Origin: an uncultured Oscillospiraceae bacterium
GTDB taxonomy: Bacteria; Bacillota; Clostridia; Oscillospirales; Oscillospiraceae
Direction: 5' to 3'
Assembly: GCA_948766235.1 (NCBI GenBank)
Contig: CAQCFX010000005.1
Coordinates: forward strand, 1-54,886
Length of the DNA stretch: 54,886 nucleotides
Below, piece by piece: positions 16,058 to 23,833 of this stretch; position 1 is the stretch's first letter; each line of letters opens with the position of its first letter. Position numbers and translations under genes: made by a program. The notes beneath the pieces were generated by a model that had not been told where the DNA came from, searched no databases, and was given only the letters and a program-made list of their open reading frames with translations.

Positions 16058-17347
16058 ATGAAACGCATTCTTTCCCTTTTCCTTGCCGTGGTCTTGGCGG
16101 CCGCGCTGGTTCATCCGGCGGCCGCCGCCTCCCCCTGGGTGCAGATCAGCGGCCAGGGCACCGACAGCCAGCAAATCACCCTGCAGGGCCTGTCCCAGCG
16201 GTATACCGACGTTCAAATCACCCTGAACCTGAACAGCGCCCCCGGCGGCATTGATTTTGTGAGCGCCGGCGTTGACGACGAGCAGGCCCACGCCACCTAC
16301 CGCCTGGATGGGAACAGCCTGACCATCTACATGACCTCCAAGGTCATTTTGAACCAGGGAAGCTCCCTTACCCTGGGCACCCTCACCGCAAACGGGAACT
16401 TCACGGTGGCCTCCGTCTCCGGCCTCAAGCTGCTCAACGTGGGGGCCAACGACACGCAGAGCGTCATCTACAACGGGGTCAGCATCGGCGGCGGAACCGG
16501 CTCCGGCACCGGGGGGCCCGGGGCGGGCGCCGTGGAGGGCTATTACCCGGTGTCCGCGGCCCCGGGAATCAGCGGCGGCTCCATTCAAATCAGCGTCACC
16601 CACGCCCAGCGGGGGGACACCGTCACCGTCACCGCCCTGCCCGACTCCGGCCGGCGGCTGGACGCCATCTCCGTCACCGACACCGCGGGGCGCAGGGCGG
16701 CCATGACCAACCTGGGGGACGGCGCGTGGTCCTTCGTCATGCCGGCCAGCGCCGTCACGGTGAGCGCCTCCTTCGTCTCCGACCAGTCCGGCCCGCTGCC
16801 CTTTACCGACGTGGCCCAGAGCGACTGGTACTGGGAGTACGTGGACTATGTCTACCGCGCCGGACTGATGAGCGGCACGGGAGACACCACCTTCAGCCCC
16901 AGCACCGCCACCACCCGGGGCATGGTGGTCACCATTCTCTACCGCTATGAGGGCAGCCCCGCCGCGGGAGCGTCCACCTTCCCGGACGTGGCCGCAGGCC
17001 AGTATTACAGCAGCGCCGTGTCCTGGGCCAGCGCCAGCGGGGTGGTCAGCGGCTATGAGGACGGCCTGTTCCGGCCCAACCAGGTGATCACCCGGGAGCA
17101 GATGGCGGCCATCCTCTACCGCTATGCCCAGTATAAGGGCATCAACGTGAGCGGACGGGCGGACTTGTCCTCCTACTCAGACGCGGACTGGATCAGCCCC
17201 TACGCCGCAGGCCCCATGGCCTGGGCCAACTATGCCGGGCTGATCAGCGGCATGGAAAACCACACCCTTCAGCCCGGCGGCTCCGCCACCCGGGCCCAGG
17301 TGGCCGCAATCCTGATGCGGTTCTGCAAAAACATCGCGGGGCGGTAG
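16058..17347 (+). CDS. SLH-anchored surface protein with cohesin-like domain
   Basis: The start is taken at the second of two close ATGs because AGGAGG (16043-16048) is 9 nt before 16058 but only 3 nt before 16052. The 429-residue precursor has a signal peptide to about 23, a beta-rich cohesin-like domain at about 25-140 (QITLNLNSAPGGIDFVSAGV and LTLGTLTANGNFTV), a Gly-rich linker, a bacterial repeat domain at about 155-245, and three SLH repeats beginning near 247, 306 and 370 (PFTDV..SDWYWEYVDY; FPDVAAGQYYSSAVSWA; YSDADWISPYA). SLH repeats bind wall polysaccharide. Co-transcription with a dockerin protease suggests it anchors that protease. The cohesin assignment is by pattern and is inference. 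Confidence 0.85.
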   Translation: MKRILSLFLAVVLAAALVHPAAAASPWVQISGQGTDSQQITLQGLSQRYTDVQITLNLNSAPGGIDFVSAGVDDEQAHATYRLDGNSLTIYMTSKVILNQGSSLTLGTLTANGNFTVASVSGLKLLNVGANDTQSVIYNGVSIGGGTGSGTGGPGAGAVEGYYPVSAAPGISGGSIQISVTHAQRGDTVTVTALPDSGRRLDAISVTDTAGRRAAMTNLGDGAWSFVMPASAVTVSASFVSDQSGPLPFTDVAQSDWYWEYVDYVYRAGLMSGTGDTTFSPSTATTRGMVVTILYRYEGSPAAGASTFPDVAAGQYYSSAVSWASASGVVSGYEDGLFRPNQVITREQMAAILYRYAQYKGINVSGRADLSSYSDADWISPYAAGPMAWANYAGLISGMENHTLQPGGSATRAQVAAILMRFCKNIAGR

Positions 17348-17372
17348 CCCACCGCCCACGGCGCGCAAAAAA

Positions 17373-17405
17373 GCCTCTGATTTCTACGGAAATCAGAGGC
17401 TTTTT
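17373..17405. terminator. Bidirectional terminator
   Basis: A 12-bp perfect stem GCCTCTGATTTC / GAAATCAGAGGC (17373-17384 / 17389-17400) with loop TACG is flanked by AAAAAA and TTTTT. It ends the M60-SLH operon and the convergent gene. Confidence 0.93.
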
Positions 17406-17439
17406 ATGGTAGAAATGGGACCGCCGCACAGGAATGTGG

Positions 17440-18057
17440 TTACTTCCCGCCCACGCTCTGCATCCTCTCCAGCACCTCCACCATCGCTTGATTGGCGTCG
17501 TACGCCCGATAGGTATATGGGTTGGTGCAGCAGGGATTGGGCTTCCAGGCCGATTTAATCCGCGTCATGGTCAGCACGTTGCCATAGACCGCCTCAAGGG
17601 AAACCATGCTCCCCGCGAACAGGGCGCTGGTCATAGGGCCCCGCCATGCGCTGGCATCAAAATCATAGACGCTGCTCGAGTGATTTTCCGTAAAGTATTC
17701 GTCCGACATCCGTCCAATCACAATGAGCCCGCGGTAGCCCAGCACCTCAAGGTCATTTTGGTTGAGAATGCCCTTGTCCGCCAAGTCCTCCAGGAAGGAG
17801 TCGTACTCCCGCTGAGACATACTGGTGGGGCGGTACTTTGCGGCAAGCTCGGCGATATCCGCCGCGGTGGCCGTTTTGCGCGGCGGGTCGTTTTCCACCT
17901 TCTCCGGGGCCTTGGACGTTTCCTGGGTCTGTGCCACCCCATAGATTTCCTTTGCCTTGCCCCAATAATTCAGGACTTCGCCGGTGTCCCCCCTGCTCTC
18001 CACGTAGCCGCGCTCGGGTGAACCGCTAATCCTAATTCCGCCCATATCACAAATCAT
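17440..18057 (-). CDS. Hypothetical protein, unrecognised family
   Basis: This 205-residue soluble protein has no signal peptide or membrane segment. Residues 1-30 carry a MICDMGGIRISGSPERG start. The middle is charged and Lys/Glu/Pro-rich and probably disordered (about 45-62). Then a helical SMSQREYDSFLEDLADKGIL segment occurs, followed by a VLGYRGLIVIG strand. A Cys pair (PNPCCTNPYTYRAYD) lies near the C-terminus. A GGGGGA ribosome site precedes the ATG. It has its own promoter divergent from the aminotransferase gene. Nothing visible gives a function. Confidence 0.7.
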   Translation of the reverse strand: MICDMGGIRISGSPERGYVESRGDTGEVLNYWGKAKEIYGVAQTQETSKAPEKVENDPPRKTATAADIAELAAKYRPTSMSQREYDSFLEDLADKGILNQNDLEVLGYRGLIVIGRMSDEYFTENHSSSVYDFDASAWRGPMTSALFAGSMVSLEAVYGNVLTMTRIKSAWKPNPCCTNPYTYRAYDANQAMVEVLERMQSVGGK

Positions 18058-18150
18058 TAAAAAGTCCCCCTAACACGCAACCTTAGTTAAATCCCCCTGC
18101 AATCATAAACAGGGCGTTTGATGGATTGCCGAATGAACCCTGCTGCATCT

Positions 18151-18179
18151 ACTGTACCACAATAAATGCCCGAGCGCAA
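18151..18179 (-). promoter_or_regulatory. Promoter of the hypothetical gene at 17440
   Basis: On the minus strand TTGCGC (18174-18179), 17 bp, TACAGT (18151-18156), with the extended element TGTGG directly before the -10. Confidence 0.6.
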
Positions 18180-18196
18180 GCACAAAAGGCTTGTGC
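18180..18196. promoter_or_regulatory. Operator-like palindrome between divergent promoters
   Basis: GCACAA-AAGGC-TTGTGC is a perfect 6-bp inverted repeat. Its right arm is the -35 of the aminotransferase promoter and its left arm abuts the -35 of the divergent promoter. A bound regulator could control both genes. Confidence 0.45.
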
Positions 18197-18219
18197 AAAT
18201 CCAAAAAATGCGGTAAAAT
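18191..18219 (+). promoter_or_regulatory. Promoter of the aminotransferase gene
   Basis: TTGTGC (18191-18196), 17 bp, TAAAAT (18214-18219). Confidence 0.75.
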
Positions 18220-18258
18220 GCAAAGATAGCCAGCAACCCAACCTGAGAGGAGAACACT

Positions 18259-19572
18259 ATGAAGCCATACGCAGAAATGACCGAGGAGGAACTCAAGGCC
18301 CTGAAGGCCCAGCTGAAAGCCGAGTACAAGGAATACCAGGGAAAGGGCCTGAGCTTGAATATGGCCAGGGGAAAGCCCTGCACCGAGCAGCTGGATTTGT
18401 CCATGGGAATGATGGACGTGCTGAGCAGCAACGATGATTTGACCTGTGAGGACGGCACCGACTGCCGCAATTACGGCGTTCTGGACGGCATCAAGGAGGC
18501 CAAAGAGCTGATTGGCGACATGATGGAAAACCCCATCGACAGCATCATCATCTACGGAAACTCCAGCCTGAACGTGATGTACGATACCATTTCCCGCTCC
18601 ATGACCCACGGCGTGATGGGAAGCACGCCCTGGTGCAAGCTGGACAAGGTCAAATTCCTGTGCCCCGTTCCGGGGTACGACCGCCACTTCGCCATCACTC
18701 AATACTTCGGCATTGAGATGATTAACGTGCCCATGACGCCCACCGGCCCGGACATGGAGATGGTGGAGAAGCTGGTGGCCTCCGACGAGGCTATCAAGGG
18801 CATTTGGTGCGTGCCCAAGTACTCCAACCCCCAGGGGATTTCCTACTCGGACGATACGGTGCGCCGGTTTGCCCGGCTCAAGCCGGCGGCCAGGGATTTT
18901 CGCATTTACTGGGACAACGCCTACGGGGTCCATCACCTGTACGACCGCGACCAGGACCATTTGATTGAGATTTTGGCCGAGTGCAAGCGGGCGGGAAATC
19001 CCGACCTGGTGTATAAATTTGCCTCCACCTCCAAGATAAGCTTTCCCGGCTCCGGGCTGGCCGCCATCGCCACCTCTCCCAACAACATGGAGGACATCAA
19101 AATGCAGCTGGCCATCCAGACCATCGGCCACGACAAGGTGAACCAGCTGCGCCATGTGCGCTTCTTCGGTGATATCCACGGCCTTATTGAGCATATGCGC
19201 CTGCACGCCGACATCCTGCGCCCCAAGTTTGAGATTGTGACCAGCACCCTGGAAAGCCGGCTGGGCGGCCTGGGCATCGGAACGTGGACCACCCCCAAGG
19301 GAGGGTACTTTATCTCCTTTGACTCTCTCGACGGCTGCGCCAAGGAGATTGTGGCCAAGGCGAAAAAGGCCGGCGTGGTGATGACCGGGGCGGGCGCCAC
19401 CTACCCCTACGGCAAGGACCCCCACGACAGCAACATCCGCATCGCCCCCACCTACCCCTCTCAGGAGGACCTGCACACCGCCATGGAGATTTTTGCCCTG
19501 TGCGTGAAGCTGGTCACCATCGACAAGCTGCTGGGGAAAGGCGCCGCCCACGAAAAGCGGGCCGGGGATTGA
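18259..19572 (+). CDS. Class I-fold PLP aminotransferase (type Ic aspartate aminotransferase-like)
   Basis: This 437-residue cytoplasmic PLP enzyme matches the Asp_aminotransf (PF12897) group rather than classical AspC: MARGKPCTEQLDLS near the N-terminus, GNSSLNVMYDTISR in the phosphate-binding region, WCVPKYSNPQGI, YWDNAYGVHHL with the cofactor Asp/Tyr, and FASTSKISFPGSG with the Schiff-base Lys near 259. RIAPTYP contains the substrate carboxylate Arg. It would move amino groups between aspartate, glutamate or related acids and 2-oxoglutarate; exact substrate not determined. GAGAGGAG precedes the ATG. It is monocistronic between its promoter and a strong terminator. Confidence 0.9.
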   Translation: MKPYAEMTEEELKALKAQLKAEYKEYQGKGLSLNMARGKPCTEQLDLSMGMMDVLSSNDDLTCEDGTDCRNYGVLDGIKEAKELIGDMMENPIDSIIIYGNSSLNVMYDTISRSMTHGVMGSTPWCKLDKVKFLCPVPGYDRHFAITQYFGIEMINVPMTPTGPDMEMVEKLVASDEAIKGIWCVPKYSNPQGISYSDDTVRRFARLKPAARDFRIYWDNAYGVHHLYDRDQDHLIEILAECKRAGNPDLVYKFASTSKISFPGSGLAAIATSPNNMEDIKMQLAIQTIGHDKVNQLRHVRFFGDIHGLIEHMRLHADILRPKFEIVTSTLESRLGGLGIGTWTTPKGGYFISFDSLDGCAKEIVAKAKKAGVVMTGAGATYPYGKDPHDSNIRIAPTYPSQEDLHTAMEIFALCVKLVTIDKLLGKGAAHEKRAGD

Positions 19573-19633
19573 GCGCCGCTCAGCCCCTGCCTCAGCGTTT
19601 TTCAGCTTCCGTTTTGTTCCACCGTATCCCGGC

Positions 19634-19669
19634 AAAAGGACGGTATGCCTAAAGCATACCGTCCTTTTT
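19634..19669. terminator. Bidirectional terminator
   Basis: A 15-bp stem AAAAGGACGGTATGC / GCATACCGTCCTTTT (19634-19648 / 19654-19668) with a CTAAA loop lies between convergent genes and ends in a T-run. Confidence 0.93.
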
Positions 19670-20224
19670 TCACTCTGCCCGCTGCGGAACTCCGTCCAGC
19701 GCGCACTCCAGCTGGCAGTCAAAGGGCTCCGCCTCCACGTGCGCCCGGCAGTACTCACGGGCCTCCACACAGCCCATCCGCCGGTAAAACGCCTGGCTCT
19801 CCACCGCCGAGTGGGCGGAAATATACAGCTTTGCCGCTCCCTGCTCCCTGGCCCACTCCTTGGCCCGCCGGAACAGGGCCGAGCCGATTCCGCTCCCCCG
19901 AAGCTCCTGCGACACATGGATGCTGGTCAAATCCAGGTATCTGTTCTCCCCGCCGAACAGGGCCCCCTCCACGGAGGCAAAGCCCTTCAGCGCGCCGTCC
20001 ACAAAAGCGGCCAGCACCACGCCCCCCGTGGCCGCCGTGTTTTTCAGGCAGGACACCAGCGTCTCATAGTCCGCCTCCGACCAGTCGTCCACAAACGGGT
20101 CGTCCCGAATCACCCACGCCCCGTTCTCCCTGCGCCAGCATTTCGTGACCACCTGCCGCCGGCGAAAGCTGCTAAACAGCTCCCGGCAGATTTCTTCCTC
20201 TTTCAGCGTGCGGTATTGGGTCAT
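19670..20224 (-). CDS. GNAT-family N-acetyltransferase
   Basis: This 184-residue protein has the GNAT core: YLDLTSIHVSQELRG on beta4, the acetyl-CoA pyrophosphate loop LRGSGIGSALFRRAKEWA (R/Q-x-x-G-x-G), then AKLYISAHSAVESQAFYRRM on the closing strands. The acceptor is unknown. The start is the ATG at 20224 with AAAGGTG upstream; a longer reading lacks a site. Its stop lies in the terminator shared with the aminotransferase gene. Confidence 0.88.
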   Translation of the reverse strand: MTQYRTLKEEEICRELFSSFRRRQVVTKCWRRENGAWVIRDDPFVDDWSEADYETLVSCLKNTAATGGVVLAAFVDGALKGFASVEGALFGGENRYLDLTSIHVSQELRGSGIGSALFRRAKEWAREQGAAKLYISAHSAVESQAFYRRMGCVEAREYCRAHVEAEPFDCQLECALDGVPQRAE

Positions 20225-20381
20225 ATCTCTCACACCTTTCTCAGCTCTCAGCAAATCAGCGGCGCGCAAACCCGTTCACGCCCTTTTCTCCTCCGCGTCT
20301 CCGGCCGGCACATTGCAGGGCGCGCCGCCGGGGCTGGCCTCAAACAGGGCATTGCCCGGGGCACGGCAAATCACACCGCAT

Positions 20382-20410
20382 ATTTTAACACAGCCCCGGC
20401 GGGCTGTAAA
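20382..20410 (-). promoter_or_regulatory. Promoter of the GNAT gene with palindrome in spacer
   Basis: On the minus strand TTTACA (20405-20410), 17 bp, TAAAAT (20382-20387). A perfect palindrome ACAGCCC-CGGC-GGGCTGT (20390-20407) fills the spacer and may be an operator. The leader would be about 150 nt. Confidence 0.65.
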
Positions 20411-20443
20411 GGCCGCGCCCCCGGCCCTTAACGCCCAACCCCA

Positions 20444-20472
20444 TTGACACGGCCGCCCAAAGCGGGTAAAAT
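20444..20472 (+). promoter_or_regulatory. Promoter of the MATE gene
   Basis: TTGACA (20444-20449), 17 bp, TAAAAT (20467-20472), about 25 nt before the ATG. Confidence 0.88.
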
Positions 20473-20502
20473 ATTGCAAACCTTTGACGAGGGGGCGGAC
20501 AG

Positions 20503-21855
20503 ATGGAGCGGGATTTGACCCGGGGGCCGGTGATGGCCTCCATGCTGCGCTTTGCCGTCCCCATGATTCTGGGCGACCTGCTCCAGCAGTGCTACAACGT
20601 GGCGGACACCCTGATTGTGGGCAATTATCTGGGCAAAAACGCCCTGGCCGCCGTGGGGTCGTCCTTCACGCTGATGACCTTTCTCACCTCCATCCTGCTG
20701 GGGCTGTGCATGGGCAGCGGGGCGGTGTTCTCCATCCGCTTCGGCCAGCGGGACCAGGACGGCCTGCGGGAGGGGGCGCTGGCCTCCTTCGTGCTCATCG
20801 CCGCGCTCACCGCGGCGCTGAACGTCCTGTCCTTTGCCTGCCTGGACTGGCTGCGGGTGTTTCTGCGGGTGCCCGGCGAGGTATGGCCCATGATGCGGGA
20901 GTACCTGTCGGTAATCTTCCTGGGCATCACCGCCACATTCTTCTACAACTTCTTCGCCTGCTTCCTCCGGGCGGTGGGCAATTCCCTCGCCCCGCTAATC
21001 TTTCTGGCGGTCTCCGCCGTGCTGAACATCGCCCTGGACCTGTGGTTCGTCCTGGGGCTGAAGCGGGGCGTGGCCGGCGCCGCCCAGGCCACCGTCATCG
21101 CCCAGTATCTCTCTGGACTGGCCATCACCGTCTACGCCCTGGCCCGGTGCCCCCAGCTGCGCCTGTCCAAGGGCCTGCGCCTGCGCTGGGCCCGCGTGCG
21201 GGAGATTGCCGGGTTTTCCATCCTCACCTGTGTGCAGCAGTCCGTGATGAACCTGGGCATCCTCATGGTCCAGGGCCTGGTGAACAGCTTCGGCCCCACC
21301 GTAATGGCCGCCTTCGCCGCCGCGGTGAAAATCGACGCCTTCGCCTATATGCCCGTCCAGGACTTCGGCAACGCCTTTTCCACCTTCATCGCCCAAAACT
21401 ACGGCGCCAAGCAGGAGCGGCGCATCCGCGCCGGGCTGAAGGGCGCGGTGCTGGCCGCCTTCCTATTCTGCGCCGTGGTGTCCGCCCTGGTGTGCGCCTT
21501 CGCCCAGCCCCTCATGGGGCTGTTCGTGGAGGCCGGGGAGGCGGAGACCATCGCCGAAGGGGTGCGCTATCTGCGCATTGAGGGCGCGTTCTACTGCGGC
21601 ATCGGCTGCCTGTTCCTGCTCTACGGCCTGTACCGGGCCCTGGGCCGGCCGGGGATGTCGGTGGTGCTCACGGTGGTCTCCCTGGGCACCCGGGTGGTTC
21701 TGGCCCACCTTTTGTCCGCCATCCCCGCCATCGGCGTGGCGGGCATCTGGTGGTCGGTGCCCATCGGCTGGGCGCTGGCGGACGCGGTGGGGCTGGGCTG
21801 CTACCTGCTCAATCAGAAGCAGCTGTTTGCCTGGGAGGACGGGCAGGCCCGCTGA
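20503..21855 (+). CDS. MATE-family efflux transporter
   Basis: This 450-residue protein has about twelve membrane segments in two homologous halves. The N-terminal MATE signature is clear (FAVPMILGDLLQQCYNVADT, IVGNYLGKNALAAVG, FSIRFGQ). The second half repeats the pattern (ILTCVQQSVMNLGILMVQGL, AFAAAVKIDAFAYMP, FIAQNYGAKQERRI). It exports organic cations or other small molecules by Na+ or H+ antiport; substrate unknown. GAGGGGG precedes the ATG. It is monocistronic. Confidence 0.95.
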   Translation: MERDLTRGPVMASMLRFAVPMILGDLLQQCYNVADTLIVGNYLGKNALAAVGSSFTLMTFLTSILLGLCMGSGAVFSIRFGQRDQDGLREGALASFVLIAALTAALNVLSFACLDWLRVFLRVPGEVWPMMREYLSVIFLGITATFFYNFFACFLRAVGNSLAPLIFLAVSAVLNIALDLWFVLGLKRGVAGAAQATVIAQYLSGLAITVYALARCPQLRLSKGLRLRWARVREIAGFSILTCVQQSVMNLGILMVQGLVNSFGPTVMAAFAAAVKIDAFAYMPVQDFGNAFSTFIAQNYGAKQERRIRAGLKGAVLAAFLFCAVVSALVCAFAQPLMGLFVEAGEAETIAEGVRYLRIEGAFYCGIGCLFLLYGLYRALGRPGMSVVLTVVSLGTRVVLAHLLSAIPAIGVAGIWWSVPIGWALADAVGLGCYLLNQKQLFAWEDGQAR

Positions 21856-21890
21856 CCGCCGCCCCCGGAAGCATATCCTGCCAAAAATGG

Positions 21891-21929
21891 CGGCCCCCGC
21901 GGAGCGTTTCGCTCCGCGGGGGCCGTTTT
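21891..21929. terminator. Bidirectional terminator
   Basis: A 16-bp perfect stem CGGCCCCCGCGGAGCG / CGCTCCGCGGGGGCCG (21891-21906 / 21910-21925) with a TTT loop is followed by TTTT. On the other strand it is followed by ATTTTT, so it can end both the MATE gene and the convergent hydrolase operon. Confidence 0.9.
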
Positions 21930-21976
21930 ACTGTGTCATTCACCATATCCGGACGAGCCTGCCCGGAGCGAATCCA

Positions 21977-22993
21977 TCACGGGAGGAATTCCTCCACCGC
22001 CGCCGCAAACTGCGCGGGGGACTCCAGGTGGCAGCCGTGGCCGCCGGGCAGCGTCAGCTCCTGATACCGCCCGCCGTTGGCGGCGTAGCGCTCCAGCACC
22101 CCGCGGGTCTGGGCCACCATGGGCTGGGGCGGGACAGCCTCCGCCCCCGGCCAGCCGGGGACAATACCCGCCTGACCCAGGTAGCCGAAGTCGCACAGGG
22201 AGGCGTCGCTCACCATGATGTCCCCGTCTCCCCGCACCCACAGCACCGGCGGCTTCACCGAAGCGTCCGCCAGGGCGGAGAGGTTGCCGTGATTGGGGGC
22301 CATGGTGTTGCAAACGCCCTTGTCCCCCGCCGCCACAAAGGGCCACTGGGGAACCTGCCGGGTGTCGCCGGGGTACATCCCCTCCCCCACCTTGGTTTTG
22401 AGCATCTCGGTGATAAAGCGCTCCTCCCACTCACCGTCCATGCGGAAGGGGGGCTTGAAGTACACGCTGTTGAGGGTAGCGCGCAGAAATTCCCGCTCCC
22501 CGCTCTGGAGGGACTGCACCAGCTGGGCGTTGGCGCAGCCGCCGCCGGAGGCCAGCCCCGGCGGGTCCAGCATCACGCCGTCCTCCCCCTTTGTCCCGCC
22601 AAAGCCGTAGGGGGAGCCGGGATTGATGAGAATCAGCCCCGTGAGCTGCCCGCCGTGCTCTATGGCGTACTGCATGGCCACGCAGCCGCCCATGGACCAG
22701 CCGGCCACGGCGAACCGCTCCCACCCCAGCGCGGCGGTCAGCTCCGCCAGGTCGTCCCTCCAGTCCCCGAAGCCCCGGGCAGCGTCCACCGGCAGGGCCT
22801 GGGAATCGCCAAAGCACCGCAGGTCCGGGGCGACCACGTCAAAGCGCTGCGCCAGGGCGGGGAACAGCGGCAGGTAGAACACGGAGGAGGACACGTTGCC
22901 GTGAATGAGCAGCAGCTTCCGGCTGTTCCCCTCTCCGGCCCGGTAATAGGCGGTGGTCAGCCGCCCGGTGGTGAGAAATTGCTGTTTGTACAT
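21977..22993 (-). CDS. Alpha/beta hydrolase
   Basis: This 338-residue enzyme has the hydrolase fold: oxyanion HGN at 31-33, nucleophile elbow GWSMGG with S100, an acid in VRGDGD (about 256-258) and H319 in GGHGCHLES. A long lid-like insert (about 140-220) contains two Gly-rich turns. Ester, thioester or lactone hydrolysis is possible; the substrate cannot be read. The start is the ATG at 22993 with AAAGGAGC upstream. It lies 26 nt after the TetR gene on the same strand, so both probably belong to one transcript in the acyl-metabolism island. Confidence 0.88.
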   Translation of the reverse strand: MYKQQFLTTGRLTTAYYRAGEGNSRKLLLIHGNVSSSVFYLPLFPALAQRFDVVAPDLRCFGDSQALPVDAARGFGDWRDDLAELTAALGWERFAVAGWSMGGCVAMQYAIEHGGQLTGLILINPGSPYGFGGTKGEDGVMLDPPGLASGGGCANAQLVQSLQSGEREFLRATLNSVYFKPPFRMDGEWEERFITEMLKTKVGEGMYPGDTRQVPQWPFVAAGDKGVCNTMAPNHGNLSALADASVKPPVLWVRGDGDIMVSDASLCDFGYLGQAGIVPGWPGAEAVPPQPMVAQTRGVLERYAANGGRYQELTLPGGHGCHLESPAQFAAAVEEFLP

Positions 22994-23019
22994 GACGATT
23001 GCTCCTTTCAGCGGGGCAG

Positions 23020-23754
23020 TCAATCCTCCGGCTCGCCCTCCCCGGCGGGGGAGAGCTCCTCCTCGCCCTCATCCTCCAGGTCATCGTCGTCAAATTCCAC
23101 CTGGATTCGGATGGCGGGGGGCGCGGGCGTGGGCGGCGGCGCGTCCGCCCTGGCAAAAATGCCGCCGTCAATGATGCGCATGAAGCTCTCCACCACCTTG
23201 TCCACATCGGTGGGATAGTCCTGAAACAGGCCCCAGTTCAGGCCCAGGAAGTTGGACGCGCCCATGAGGGTGTAGGCCAGCACCTCGCTGTCAATCTCCT
23301 GGCGCAGCTCCCCCGACGCTTTCGCCGCGTCAATCCCCCGCATATAGGAACGGCAGAAGCTCACGTAGTAATCCGTGAACAGCTGCTTGTCAATATACAG
23401 AGACTCCCAGATGATGTGGTACATATAGCGGTTTTCCCGCACGAAATGCAGCCATTCCCGCAGGCCCACCTCCTCCGCCTCCCGGCGGGTGGCGCAGCTT
23501 TGAATCGCCTGGTTCAAATGCTTGCGGATCATGTGGCTGCACTGAAGCAGCAGGAATTTATAGAGATTGTACTTCCCGTCAAAGTAGACGTAGAAGGTGC
23601 CCGACGCCACCCCGGCCCGCCGGGTGATGTCGTTGATGGAGGCGTTGTGATACCCCTTTTCATAGAATTCCTGGGCGGCGGCGCTGACGATGCGGTTGAG
23701 CGTCTCCCGCCCCTTTTTTGTTTTAGGACGGTTGATCAAGGCTCTGTGATCCAA
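23020..23754 (-). CDS. TetR-family regulator with acidic C-terminal tail
   Basis: This 244-residue regulator has an HTH at about 15-60 of the coding frame (NASINDITRRAGVASGTFYV then YFDGKYNL). The ligand domain follows. The last 45 residues form an unusual Pro-rich linker (APPPTPAPPA) and a strongly acidic tail (DDDDLEDEGEEEL). The start is called as TTG at 23754 because AGAGGAG is 8 nt upstream and the promoter at 23796-23824 would start transcription at about the in-frame ATG at 23787, making that ATG leaderless. If that ATG is used the protein gains 11 residues. It lies inside the acyl island between two hydrolase genes and is a candidate controller of it. Confidence 0.85.
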   Translation of the reverse strand: MDHRALINRPKTKKGRETLNRIVSAAAQEFYEKGYHNASINDITRRAGVASGTFYVYFDGKYNLYKFLLLQCSHMIRKHLNQAIQSCATRREAEEVGLREWLHFVRENRYMYHIIWESLYIDKQLFTDYYVSFCRSYMRGIDAAKASGELRQEIDSEVLAYTLMGASNFLGLNWGLFQDYPTDVDKVVESFMRIIDGGIFARADAPPPTPAPPAIRIQVEFDDDDLEDEGEEELSPAGEGEPED

Positions 23755-23795
23755 GTTGAAGTCTCCTCTCTGTTTGAGCCGGTTCATTGGAATCC

Positions 23796-23824
23796 AGTAT
23801 AGCCTTTCCCAGCCGCAAAATCAA
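23796..23824 (-). promoter_or_regulatory. Promoter of the TetR-hydrolase pair
   Basis: On the minus strand TTGATT (23819-23824), 17 bp, TATACT (23796-23801). A CGGTTCA word (23780-23786), which matches half of the operators at 32275 and 32418, lies at the predicted start site, but this 7-mer alone is not significant. Confidence 0.75.
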
Positions 23825-23833
23825 TCCATTTAT

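Noticed and set aside
23780..23786. CGGTTCA half-site at the TetR promoter as evidence that this TetR binds the 32275/32418 operators
   Set aside because: The 7-mer also appears at unrelated places (for example near 2069 and 38574), so it is not significant alone.
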